NCBI GenBank assembly: GCA_001986395.2
Contig: MQVO02000005.1
Location: forward strand, 1,302,001 to 1,366,000
Source of the DNA: Irpex lacteus
Taxonomy: Eukaryota > Basidiomycota > Agaricomycetes > Polyporales > Irpicaceae
Direction: 5' to 3'
DNA: 64,000 bases
This document shows, piece by piece, positions 36,643-48,000 of the stretch (its first letter is position 1; each line of letters starts with the position of its first letter). The notes under the pieces are model-generated. The model saw only the letters and a list, made by a program, of their open reading frames with translations. It ran no database searches and had not been told where the DNA came from. Position numbers and translations under genes: made by a program.

Positions 36643-38072
36643 ATGGAAACCAATACCGTGATGCTACCCTTCGAGCTCTACGAGTGTATCGTTTCACAGG
36701 TCTACGCCTTTCCACCGTCTCCGGACAACAGCTGGCGAAGAACCCTTGAAGCGTGTGCGCTGGTCTCCAAGGACTTCAAGTACATATCCTACCCCTACCT
36801 CTTCAAATCTGTCGTCTTCGTCTTCGTTGAAAAACTTGACGGCGAAGGCGATCGTGACGTACGTTCCTTCCCCATCCGAGATGTGAACGACTGGAAAGAC
36901 CGGTCTTTCTATCGATATGTCACGTCCGCCGAAGACATTGTGTCCTACCTCTCGGGAAGGAGTACCATTCCTTCGTGTATTCGCAAGTTGTCGTTGCGCG
37001 GGGACCACCCACAACTGAGCGACACGGGGATACGATCCTTCTCCTATGAGGAGTTGGTTCATATCCTCGGGCCTTTGAAACGTCTTCAGCACCTCAGCCT
37101 CTTCGGAGTAGTTGTTGACGCAAACCCGAGCAATCTACGCCCTATCCTTTCCAGCTTACCAAAACTTTTCATTGACTACGGAACCTTCGCATACCCCAAG
37201 ATCTCGTCGACACAACTGTACTCCGCCTGCGCGTTATTTAGGGATATTAGACATCTCATTCTCAGCCTGAAGTTGCTCTGGGTTCAAGACAGTGCCGCTA
37301 ACGGCGTCATTTGTCCACCTATACGGACTGTGACAATCGCCAGCGACGCAGCGGATCCGAGTCCCTTTCGCATTCTGGAGTATCTACCGACGCATTGTCT
37401 TCATGCTCTTCATTTACGCCGACTCATTACCGACGAGGTAGCGTCACTATCTCATATGTTTGCACACATTGGCTCTACTTTGGAAGTCCTCTCGCTGGGT
37501 GAATTATGTTCGATAGGCGATCATATTATTTGGGACGATGGTGAGCATGTTCATGTTATTCTCCACGGAGTTTTGCTGATACGTTGGATCGTGGTCGTAC
37601 ATTGATTGTAGAATTCCCGAGTATTCTGGACACTGTCTCCTTCAACGCTTCCGTGAACTTGCGCGACATAGGCATCACGGTTCATATGCCTTATGAAGGG
37701 GAAATACACCCTCACACGGCAACGAATGTCTTGGACGGGTCCTGGCGGATTCCCAATAGTTTTCAAAGGCTACGAGGTTTTCAACGAGTTATTTTCCAAA
37801 CACTTCCGCCCTCTGTCAAAACACTCAGACTGTCTCTGTTGTGCTCGCCCGCAGATCCTTTCTCTCCGGCAGCAGCACCGTGGCAGTCACCACCGGGAGA
37901 CTTCTGGGAAGTGTTCGTACAACTGTTGGTTCGGTCAGTCAGCGGGGGAGTGGAGAGGGTAGAGTTGACCACGATCAAGGGTGGTGTAGTAGAGCCGTGC
38001 ACCGAGGGTGAGCAGGAGCTGCTCAAGAGTTACTTCCCAAGTCTGGTCAGAGACGTTCTAGTGTTCCCGTAA
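36643..38072 (+). CDS. F-box-like protein
   Basis: About 450 residues in two exons, with an intron from about 37,541 (gtgagc) to 37,611 (attgtag). The N-terminus METNTVMLPFELYECIVSQV, then TLEACALVSKDFKYISYPYLFKSV, fits the F-box-like pattern of Agaricomycetes. The remainder has LRR-like elements (IRKLSLRGDHPQLS, LQHLSLFGVVVD, CLHALHLRRLITDEVASLS). A role as SCF substrate adaptor is inferred from the family. The stop codon TAA at 38,070 overlaps a perfect donor-like gtaagt, and a 2.8-kb transposon begins 130 bp later, so a longer ancestral form cut short by the insertion is conceivable but not shown. Confidence 0.8.
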
Positions 38073-38201
38073 GTTACTTGGATTCGCGTACATGATATCG
38101 GAATGAAGATAATTGTGAGGTTAGAGTAGAAAGTGTATAAGAGAATAAATAATGCGAGATGGAACTGTAACAGTCCATAAACGCGCGCTGTGCAGTTGAG
38201 T

Positions 38202-40988
38202 AGGACCCCTGATAATCCACCGAGCGCCCATATGCCAAAAGTCCCGGATTTGAGGGCGCCGCAGGCCGCAAAAATGTCGAAAATCCCGGATTTCAGGCCA
38301 TTTTGGCGATGTTGTTAGGTGTCAGATTGTCCCGGATTTCGGTCGATGCCCTGGAGGTCTGAGGCGAAAATGTCCCGGATATGGGAGGTGTCTCACTACT
38401 TACGCGGATGTCATCAACTTATGTCATTAACTAGCATTTACCCGTCACTACGTGACGGTACACTATGACGGCCATGTACACATGTCTCAGTAATGTCCGC
38501 AGTCTGCAAAGAACAGTAAGTACAGTGAGCAAACATTTGTACACCGGACATCACGCCCTTATTTGTTCTGCTAAGTGAGGCTTATGTTAAGTAGTACGGA
38601 CTCGAAGTCCGTGTAACAGCTTGAAGTACCCGCACAAACAGAAGCTGTAGCTTGGAGTGTTGCATACGTGCGATAACTTTCAGTGCAATAAGGTGGCCAT
38701 CTTTCGCAGAGTGTCCGGTGCATAGGCGAGGGTGAAGGTGCTACAGCACTGGCAAGTGTCTTGATCATGAGTCGTGGTGGTGACAGGGGTCTGGTCAGAT
38801 ACCATAACAGGCAGGAGCGAGTACCACAAAAGGGAAACACTAAAAGAGGCAGCCGGGGTCGGGGCTACCCAATTATAATAAAGATATTGCCCACCTGATT
38901 CAATGCCCGAGTACTATCGCAGGTAAATGAGCTACTGTATCTACAGTAGTATTCGCACTTTGACGCATCCGAGTCACACGAAAGTTCTCCGCGCTTGAAG
39001 CATGATCATCTTCGGAACCCAGCTTCTGGGATGTAATTATGCTGCGACTTGGGAATATGGACTGCTAGTGCATACGAGTACCGAACGTGGTGCCAGTGCT
39101 TTCTCGCTAGGGCCGCCTAAACCGCCAGCGGCGGTGTTACCTGTCTCAAACTAAACCTTAGCTCGCGAAGCTGCACGTACGACGTCACACACGCACTGGT
39201 AGTGCTACCAAATGTCGAATGTGTGAGATCTCAGACTGAAAGAATCAACTTGAACGCCATCGGACTCGCCTTTGGTCCGTAGCTGTGAGGTCCTCGTTGT
39301 ACCAGGGGATTCATGAAATTGCACACAGACCCAAAGTGCCAAGGAGCTGCTGTCCGAGTTAGTGAGGTAGCTCCCATGACTCGGAATAGACATTGTCAAT
39401 GAAGAACTTGACGAAATGACAGAATAACCTGATTAGTTCAAATTTTCATTGATTTATTCCTTGTCTTACAGCTCATCAGTCTCGTAGTGATGACACTATT
39501 ATATTCCGGAGGCGGCACATGTGTGTTACTATAGCCTCACACTGAGGGAGCCCCGTTGAGAATGATAAGATAAGAAGCGGTCAGATCAGTTCCGAAGTGC
39601 GATGTGTTTATATGCTTACATTACGAGGCTCAGAGCCTGATACTACTAAGTATCCAATACCCCTGCTACAGTTCACTGGCATTATCACCATCTCATCTAT
39701 GTTCGCGCGGGCCTACCTTCATCCTAGCTCGAGTCTTCTTTGTATTGAGGCCGCTGTATATAAGCTGTGATCATGAATAAGCCTTATCAGAGAGCTCCGA
39801 TTATGCTTCACACTCGACTAGGTTACTTTTACTAACCTGATTGCAGCTTGCGTATGAGTAGTCATTGCCTGTTAGTAGGAGTAGATCTGTGGGTTTAGGT
39901 TGTATAGGTGGTTGTGATTGTTACTTACTTTAACACGTAACACTGTGAGCCCTGGTGCGCAAACGAGCTGCCGTATGGTGTTATCTGCAGCTAGAGTAGG
40001 GAACTAATACCTAAAGAATACACCTGGCGGACCTGGTCACTAACAGCGCGCGATTGAGAATATGTGTCGATGATACCGCAGTCGCTTTGGTGACTTTGAA
40101 CGAGGTGTCTAGAAAATCGTGTTAGCACTGTGGCTTACCATGCTCAATCTTCTAGTCGACTTACCTTCGGGCTTGCCTCTCCCTAACAGTCCTCTCGTTC
40201 TTAGCTCGACATTCTCGCAAGAGTGGCTTCATACTAAGCGAGCAACCTTCGTATTAACGTCACCGTACGTGTACTTCTTTGTTAGTATTCTCAATCTGGG
40301 CAAGATGAACTTACGAGTTGTCAAGTTGTGCGCACCACAGATTATCGCCGAAATTCAATTTCGCGCGTAACTCGTGATCGTTTGTATTGTCAGCAGACCA
40401 GCTACGAAGCATCCGAAATATTCAGCTCAGCCGTGACCTCAGATAAACGATGGCCTGCCAGCGCGTACATACCGGGGTATTGCTAGCAGGCATAACTCAT
40501 TGACCAAGACAACCCACCCTCAAACAATGCCGGCGCAGAATGCAATGCCAGTGCGTTACTTGAGGTATGACCATCGATTGCCATCTGCCTTTGGACAGCG
40601 ATATTTGCTGAAGGTGTGGATACCTTCGAAGTTGTGTATACTTATCGCTGTCGCTACATTGAAGGCTCACGCTCGGCCGCCCACTGTGACAAGAAGCCCC
40701 TTGCCTAGTGATGAGATTACATTTCAGCAAGCAAACGAATTGATTCTTAATGATATGCACTTACTTGCGAGCGTACTGGTGGCTTTATAGAACCCCGCGT
40801 GAGCGGGAAGAAAAATCGTGGGAAAATTACGATTTTATTTGATGTTATATGTATGAAAATCCCGGATTTGGGCACTCGGCGGCGAGGTTATGTGCAAAAG
40901 TCCCGGATCGGCCGCCAGGCCGCCCGCAAAAAGTCCCGGATTTGGCCACTTCCGGCATATAAGCTCTGAGCGTATTATCGGGGGTCCT
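38202..40988. mobile_element. Non-autonomous TIR transposon with 8-bp target duplication (2,787 bp)
   Basis: The termini are imperfect inverted repeats over about 41 bp: AGGACCCC at 38,202 and GGGGTCCT ending at 40,988, with internal GATAAT and ATATGCC shared. A perfect 8-bp direct repeat AGTTGAGT flanks it (38,194-38,201 and 40,989-40,996). Eight-bp duplications are typical of hAT elements and also reported for KDZ-type elements, so the superfamily is not fixed. No transposase or long frame is seen inside; the largest frames are below 100 codons. Both ends carry CCCGGATTT-type motifs in the same orientation (from 38,243, 38,285, 38,331, 38,373; and 40,861, 40,902, 40,935). It fills the gap between the F-box gene and ARP9. 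Confidence 0.88.
38541..38560 (+). repeat. Solo copy of the CACTA-like transposon terminus
   Basis: The sequence caccggacatcacgccctt from 38,542 matches the terminal 19 bp of the 22,353-23,527 element exactly; similarity stops soon after. No opposite terminus was found within the host element, so this is either a fragment or the end of a diverged, nested relative. Confidence 0.7.
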
Positions 40989-41072
40989 AGTTGAGTGGTT
41001 TGCTCTCCTGGCGTCTAAATATAAACGCGTCTTGCAATTGCGGTCACTGGTCGACCAAACCACAGAATCGAA

Positions 41073-42799
41073 ATGAGCTCAGCCTCTTTCCGCGACTCCT
41101 TGGTCGTTATTATCGACACGGGGAGAACTCTAATTCGAGCTGGACATGGTCTGCACGACCTCCTGCGCACTCCCTCCGTGGTAAGTCCCCATGTCAATAT
41201 CCAGATGTACTCGGTGGCTGAACTCGACAAATAGACACTGACTGCACGCGTTGGCCTGCGAAGAATGGCCAGCGCAGATGCACAAACGAACGAGGATGCT
41301 GTAGGGGAGACCTCTGCGTCAACTTCAAAATTGCCGGAACCAAACGCGAAGGTGACCGATTACCTCGTGGGTGCCCAGTTGGACGACGCACTCGCAGCTG
41401 GTCAGGACATCGACGTTTACTGGCCTTTCTCGGAGGGAGATGTGAGCAACTGGATTCAGGCTGAGGCTCTCTGGTGCGCACGCTCTTTTCACCATGCTTT
41501 CTAATCATTGAATGTCACTTCTAATAATTCATAGGAAGCACGTTCTCTTCCACCTCCTACACCTCCGTCGCATTCAGATGGAGTCTCCCGTCTTACTCTC
41601 ATTCTTCCCTTCACTCTCCAGAGACACCTACCAACAGCTCTCCCAACTCTTCTTCGAACGCTTCAACGTCGCCGCCTTCTCCGTTCTCGAACGCCCCATC
41701 GCCCAATTCTACGCGGCACTATCCGGGACAGACCTCTCCGGGCTAGTAGTCGACATCGACGACACTCACACGGACGTATACCCCATACACGATAACTTGC
41801 TAGTACACAACGCACACGTGGTCGTGGACTACGGTATAAGAGACTGCGAACACTACCTCGCGCACCTCCTCCTGTCCAACTCCTCCGTAGTATCAACCCT
41901 CTCCCCGCCAGAGAACCCTCTAACCCCGAGAAGCTACACGAGACACTAGTAGAAGTCGCTCGACAAATATGGAAAGAAGGCCTGGTGAAAGTCCTCGCAG
42001 AGGGCGAAGCAGCCGACCTGGACGAAGAGGGCATAACAGACATCGCCGCCGTCGTCGTCGCCGGCAAAGAAAAAGCCGTGATCGAGTCCTCGCTCAAGAA
42101 ACGCGCGAACCAAAAGGCGTCCGCGGCGGAGCAGGCCCGCGCCAAGGAGATCGAGGCACTCGACCTAGTGACGATGGAGTTCCAGGGAAGAGCCTGACGT
42201 TGGGAAGGAGAGGCACCGGTTCTGTGAGCCGCTTTTCGATCCGGGTTTGTTAGTGGGTGTACCGGGGATTCCGAAGAAGACGAGGGGACAGCAGAGCGTG
42301 TTGCCGTTGCAGAGTGCGGTGGGGCATGCGGTTGGTCTTACGGAGGTGGATGCGAGGCAGTATATTTATCAGGGGCTGTTCGTCACGGGCGAGTTGACAA
42401 GCCATATCAAAGGTGAGCATATATTGCACGGTATGATGTACTGTGGCTGAATGCATGTACTTGTAGGACTGGGCGCGGCATTGCAGGCGCGACTTGCGCC
42501 TTTCATTCTGAGCACCGCAGACCAACAGAACGAGGTGCAGCCGAAGGGCGTGCGGGTGCTCAAGATCGCGGATTATTTCGCAGAGTACAGAGAAAAGGGC
42601 GATGGATTGGCTGGTTTCCTCGGTGCGAGCATCATAGCGAAGGTACGCTCAATTTTCGAATTACCTGAGTGAGATGCTCATATCATGCACACAGATAATA
42701 TTCGTCAACGACTCGAGTGGGAAGAACTTTGTTTCAAAAGCAGACTACACAGAAAAGGGACCAAAGGCAATAATCGAGATGTCCCCTTCGTTACTGTGA
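41073..42799 (+). CDS. ARP9: Actin-related protein ARP9, with apparent frame breaks
   Basis: Actin-fold subunit of SWI/SNF and RSC chromatin remodellers in the nucleus. Actin-family blocks: LVVIIDTGRTLIRAG, TLTARVGL, GLVVDIDDTHTDVYPIHD, DYGIRDCEHYLAHLLL, ERHRFCEPLFDPGLL, LGAALQARLAPFILS and GFLGASIIAK. About 500 residues. The middle does not translate in one frame. Near 41,924-41,927, at 42,185-42,187 and at 42,202-42,204, continuity of conserved protein needs one extra base each time, and together the three restore frame. All three sit at C or G runs. A 38-nt intron (41,874-41,911) could explain only the first. The start, MSSASFRDSLVV, lies 77 bp after the transposon target duplication, so the promoter must lie largely in the element. 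Confidence 0.85.
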
Positions 42800-42983
42800 T
42801 CTTGTACTTTTCATATATTTAATGGGGATTTGCACAGTACTCAGTTGCTGACCACTCTTGTCATATGGATATAGTAGTCGGGATAGACCATAGTACATGG
42901 TCATAGTGGTCATACAGATGTCGTCGCAAATGCAAATATATACCCTCGGTAGCAAAGCAAAGTAATGGACACCCAACATCCTT

Positions 42984-43540
42984 TTATGCGGCAGCAGCCT
43001 CAGCGACGGTGAGGAGATCACTGTCACCCTGGTCAAGGATGGTCATGACACTAGGAGACATTCATGTTAGTTCCAAGTTGAATGAAGTTTAAAGGAAGTA
43101 CATACCCGACGCGGAAGAGCTTTCCGGCAGCGGTACCGAGGGCAACGTTGGTACCAGCAAAGTGGTGGACGGTGGTCTTGGAGAGCATGGCGTAGTACTC
43201 AAGCTCAGACTTGCGCAGAGGGGGGTGTTGCCCGCGATCAAGACCAGCTTGGCTACAGTGACAAGAAAAAGTTCCAAAACATCCCGTACAGGGTGGTTTG
43301 ACAAAAGGGAAGAAAGGAGAGAGAGAAGATGATAGTCAGCACAAGGGACCTTCTCAGCCTCACGCTCCAGCCCCCGGAGGATTAGAGTGCTCAGGAAAGG
43401 TGCTCACCCTTGCCGTTGCGCATCTGCTTCAAGGCAGACTTGTAGCCCAACTCGTACTTGCCAGACTTGACGACGAGGGCGAGACGAGACGCGATGGACT
43501 CGGTGGACTTGGCAGCCTTGGACTTCTTGGTGGGGGCCAT
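42984..43540 (-). CDS. RPL30: 60S ribosomal protein eL30, frame broken by one base
   Basis: Component of the large ribosomal subunit. Joined exons read [40 protein letters not shown], then [40 protein letters not shown] and [20 protein letters not shown], ending [10 protein letters not shown]. The two introns are about 175 and 50 nt. In the printed sequence the run encoding NTPPLR has six C (43,220-43,225, G on +) where seven are needed, so the frame is lost at the most conserved stretch of the protein. Downstream exons keep perfect conservation in the restored frame. The gene is usually essential, so a sequence error is likelier than a pseudogene. It is divergent from a SET-domain gene. Confidence 0.93.
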
Positions 43541-43834
43541 TGCGGATGATGAGGGGGTTGTCGAAAAGAGTGGGGTCGACGAGGACGGCGGCGGCGGTGG
43601 CGGGTCTTGAGGATGGCTGCGACAATTTCGAGAGAGGCGCCGTGGATAGGTCAGGAATAAGGTTCGAGGTCAGAATTGAAGTCCGCCCGGAGATGTGCGG
43701 GCGAGCGCTGGCATGTGTTTATCTGATAATCTTGGCGTAGCTCGTCCTCACCGACGGGAGTCATCGCTGCCCGACTGAAATATAGAGAACAAAATGGACG
43801 ACCTCCAAGATTTGTTGGATATTCTCTGCACAAC
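43541..43834. promoter_or_regulatory. Divergent promoter eL30 / SET-domain gene
   Basis: 294 bp between the two start codons. It is C/T-rich on the eL30 sense strand, as in many fungal ribosomal-protein promoters. No specific site was identified. Confidence 0.4.
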
Positions 43835-44578
43835 ATGGCTGCGCAAGCTTCTACCCACCCAAATCTCTTCGTGCCAGTGACCGGCACTGGCGAATTCTCT
43901 ACTTCTCTGAGGGCAACCAAGGTATGAGCTTGCTAATAACAGTGCCCTTCCTAAAGTTCTGACGATAGCTATTCCCACACGCAGCGCTTCGATTCTGGCG
44001 ATATTCTCGCTCCTATTACGGGTGTCAGGTCAGCGGAACGCACATACCAAACGGTTCAATGTGGACCCGCGCAGGAGGACAACCTGCAACTCGACTCTGA
44101 CCTCGTTTACGGTGAGCACATCATCATCCGTTCTTCGCCGTATGCAAGAAGAACCAACCGGGAGACGGGTATTAGCCAACCATTCGTGCGAACCGAATAC
44201 GTTCTGGGATTTCACGTCAGCTGATCCCTCCGAATGGCATGTCCGAGCCCTCAGAGTCATTGAAGTTGGTGATGAAAGTACGTGATCGTCGATTGAGTTC
44301 ATTAGCATACGACTGATAGGGGACATCGAAGTTACATTTTTCTATCCAAGCACGGAGTGGAGTATGGATCAACCGTTCGAGTGCCGCTGCCTTTCGCCTG
44401 TGAGTACTCACGACATTTGTAGCGATTAAGACGACAGTTTGTAACTCGGGAATACCAGGACTGCCTTGGCCGCGTTGCCGGTGCTGAGACTCTTTCCGTC
44501 AGCGAACTTCAAAAATATGACGTGAATCCTTGGATTATCTCATTGCTTGAAACCAAAGCCGGAGTTAAAGCAGAGTGA
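43835..44578 (+). CDS. Small SET-domain protein
   Basis: About 175 residues from five exons. Joined sequence: MAAQASTHPNLFVPVTGTGE, FSTSLRATKRFDSGDILAPI, TGVRSAERTYQTVQCGP, then VYANHSCEPNTFWDF, VIEVGDEITFFYPSTEW and FECRCLSPDCLGRVAGAE. NHSCEPN with a GDEITFFYP block is the catalytic core signature of SET lysine methyltransferases, and CxC...C is a post-SET zinc site. The N-terminal half of the SET fold is short, so activity and substrate are uncertain. Splice choices: the first acceptor is cacacgcag (gives TKRFDSG); the others use gtgagc/attag, gtacgt/cgaag and gtgagt/accag. Similar minimal SET proteins are common in basidiomycetes and unnamed as far as I know. Confidence 0.85.
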
Positions 44579-45036
44579 CTCAATTCCGAGTGCACGGATC
44601 GAACAAGCGAGACGTTATACTTACCACCGAGATCAATCGAGCACTGTATATCGAGATAATGCACGAGCTGTGGCCTACTTATTGCATCATGTTCTGTATA
44701 TTTGAGCTGTATACTGTGCGTTCCGGTTACTGCCTGGTGGTCACGGTGCGTTAGCGACTTCGTTGCCATAAGCGGCAATGGCATTACTTAAGAACCAAAC
44801 AGGGCCAAATAAATGGCGTTCAGATTGCGGTTTCGTGTGTGATCTGGGAGAATTACAGAGACATGACTGAGCAAAACACTGAGAGAACCTCCGAATTCCG
44901 AATTCCAAATCATTTCTTATACTCGTTCGCGCGGATGCAACCCTCTGCTCACGCCGAGTTCCCCTGCACCCAACACCTGAGGTCGACTAGGTAAGCATCT
45001 CGACTTTTTGATTAAAATATCACTTGTGGGTGCCTA
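44579..45036. other. Intergenic region SET gene / sulfite reductase
   Basis: Contains the SET-gene 3' end and the sulfite reductase promoter. Two adjacent gaattcc copies occur near 44,895. No CACGTG (Cbf1-type) site was seen. Confidence 0.4.
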
Positions 45037-48000
45037 TGGGTGCCGCCCCTGTCGACGTATCGCAGTGCGCGGATTACGATCCTGTCACAAAGACTCTTCA
45101 TCTTAGTCTTCGTATGTTCCAAAAAGCTGACCTTATTCTGCAGTGATGTCTGTCTCCGCGGTTGCCAGGATCGCCTACCTCGCCTCCGACGTCCTCGTGG
45201 ACTCAAGGCCATCCCTCTCCGCTCCATCTTCCTTCGCCGCCTCCTATGACACTCTTACGAAGCATAGCACTGATTCTAAGCCAATCTTCTCTCTGCCATT
45301 TGGTGCCGACCCTGGATCAACCCTCGCTCGTCACTCTTCGGCTGGCCTCGTCTCTTATACTACCTCGGCTCAATCACAGCTACTGAGCAGACTTGTCGTT
45401 CACCTCAACGACCTTGCAAACTCTCCTCTGGTCATTCATGTCGCTGTGCAGGACGACCTCACCGACGTCCTTGTCCTCCGCTCCTCCGTCCCTTTCGTCC
45501 TCTATTCTCACACTGCCCAGCAAGCTCACGACAATGCCCTCCTCGCTTCGCGATTAGCACGTCTAGAGCGCAAGCCGGTCGTGCACGCTTTTGTAGACGT
45601 TGAGGAAGACGTTGATGAAGTAAAGGAGGATCAGGTCCTGCCCTTCCTTCTTAAGGAGAGTCATGCCATCGTCAACGGTTCTGTTCTCCCCTCGGAAGAG
45701 TACACCCCTGCTCTCTACCAATCCTATCTTGGCGCTGCTATCACGGTCGCTGCTTTCTTCAGACGGCCTGTGCGTCCTCTTATCGAACAAGGTGCACCCT
45801 CCCCTCATACAGTCATCTTCACGCTCGGCCGGGCCAACATCGACTTCAAGGTTGACGGCGTATCCTTCGTCGACATCTCGCTTCTCAACCCCCTCCCTTC
45901 CTCCGAACTTCTTCGGTACATCCCCGACTCCGTCTCAAGAGTAATCGTCGTTGAGCAAGTGCGCAAGTGGTCTACAAAGTGGACACCGTTGTACCTCGAG
46001 GTCGTCAGCGCGGTGCAGCAGCGCGACTCTGAGAATGTTCCAATAATTCACAGTGCCGTGCTCGAGGATGGTACCTCTATTCAACCACTGGACATCACGA
46101 AGCTTCTCGAGCGTGCCGCGTCTGAGCCTCCCTCAACTCGACTTCGTCTAGGAGGTCTCTCACCCGCCCCCACGAAGACGGCTGCAGAGGCTCCTCATGT
46201 TCCCAAGCACGAGTCATCTTATCTTAAGATCCTTTCTCAGCTCTTCGGCGACCGGCTCGAGATTGCTAACTCTCCGGATCTCGTACCCTCGCAGGGTCAG
46301 CTGGCCACAACGCCTGAGTTTGCGCTCGGACGCATCCGTGGGGACCTTGAGCACAGGAACGAGCTCGTTGACGCCGTGAAGGATTTGCTGCAGAGTTATG
46401 GTGTCTCACCTGAACTGCATCAGCTCCTCAGCAAATGGCTTTTGGCTAAAGACGACGCTACGAAGAGCTCCCAACTCGGCGAATCGATCATCGAGGCACT
46501 GAAGACGGAGGATAACAAAAACCCTCTAGTCGCACGCATTCTTTCTCTCCAGACTCACTTCCCCTCCCTCTCGCGTTGGATTGTTGGCTCAGACGCATGG
46601 AGCTACGACCTCGGTGCTTCCGGTCTACATCACGCCATCGCATCCCGCCTTAACGTGAATGTCCTTGTCCTGGACACGATCCCCTACTCTACCCGCAACG
46701 TTGCCGACCCCTCACGCCGCAAGCAAGATGTTGGCCTCTATGCAATGAACCATGGAGACGTTTACGTCGCTAGTGTCGCCGTCTTCTCGTCTTACGCACA
46801 GGTGCTTCAGGCGCTCGTGGAGGCGGACAAGTTCGATGGCCCCTCGGTCGTTCTCGCGTACTTGCCCTACAAGAACGAGGATGCGCCCGCTCTGGAGGTG
46901 TTGAAGGAGACGAAGTTGGCTGTGGACGCCGGGTACTGGCCTCTCTACCGCTGGGATCCGTCGAAGGAGGAGAAGGGGCAGGAACCATTCGTGCTGGACT
47001 CGGACGCCGTGAAGAATGACCTGCAACAGTTCCTCGATCGACAGAATCACCTTTCGCAGTTGGTCCGGTCGAAACCTCAGTTGGCGTCTGAGATCGTTGG
47101 GAGTCTTGGTGAGAATGTGAAGGAGGCCAGGAGGAAGAAGGCTCAGCAGGCGTACCAGGAGTTGCTCACTGCCATCGACGCTCCTCCGCTTCTGGTCTTG
47201 TACGCGTCCGACGGAGGCAAAGCGGAGAAGGTTGCTCGTCGTCTCGCTACACGAGGAAAGATGCGCGGACTGTCGACGACGGTGGCTACCATGGATAGCA
47301 TCTCGATCGAGGACTTGCAGAAGGAGGAGTACGTCGTGTTCGTGACTTCTGTCGCGGGACAGGGCGAGTTCCCTCAGAACGGACGAACGTTCCTCAAGAC
47401 CCTCAACGCTGCTGCCATTCGCGGCGAGAAACTCTTCGACAAGCTTAAGTTCACCGTCTTCGGCATGGGAGACAGCCACTACTGGCCTCGCGCTGAGGAC
47501 GCCCACTACTACAACAAGGCTGGTAAAGATCTCGATGCCCGTCTTGTCCAGCTTGGTGGTGAACGTGTCGCGGACATTGGTCTAGGAGACGATCAGGACG
47601 CCGACGGACCCGAGACTGGCTATAAGGTTTGGGAACCTCTCGTTTGGAAAGTCCTGGGTGTCGACGCTGTTGAAGTTCACGAAGCCGAGCCGGAGCCTAT
47701 CACCAACGAGCACATTAAGGCTGCCTCTGGATATCTTCGTGGTACAATCGCGGAAGGTCTCGAAGACACGACCACAGGTGCCCTGGCTGCATCCGACACT
47801 CAGCTCACCAAGTTCCACGGCATCTACCAGCAGGATGATCGCGATATCCGGGACGAGAGGCAGACGCAGGGTGTAGAGCCGGCGTATTCGTTCATGATCC
47901 GTGTTCGTATGCCGGGAGGCGTGTGTACTCCAGAGCAGTGGCTGGTCATGGACCAAATTGCCGATGAACACGGGAACGGTACTCTGAAGATCACCACTCG

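Noticed and set aside
38712..38720. tgtccggtg as the missing partner end of the nested CACTA-like terminus
   Set aside because: Only about 10 bp match the terminus, far below the 68-bp ends of the intact element; likely chance.
41887..41911. 25-nt intron in ARP9 (gtagta..gccag)
   Set aside because: Splicing there leads to an immediate in-frame stop; a base loss in the following C run explains the protein better.
45143..45148. GTG start for sulfite reductase
   Set aside because: Nuclear fungal genes rarely start at GTG; the bases are the acceptor end of a candidate intron, and an ATG follows at 45,146.
46712..47506. 264-codon antisense frame inside sulfite reductase
   Set aside because: Opposite a conserved flavodoxin-region exon; Leu/Arg/Val-rich composition typical of mirror frames.
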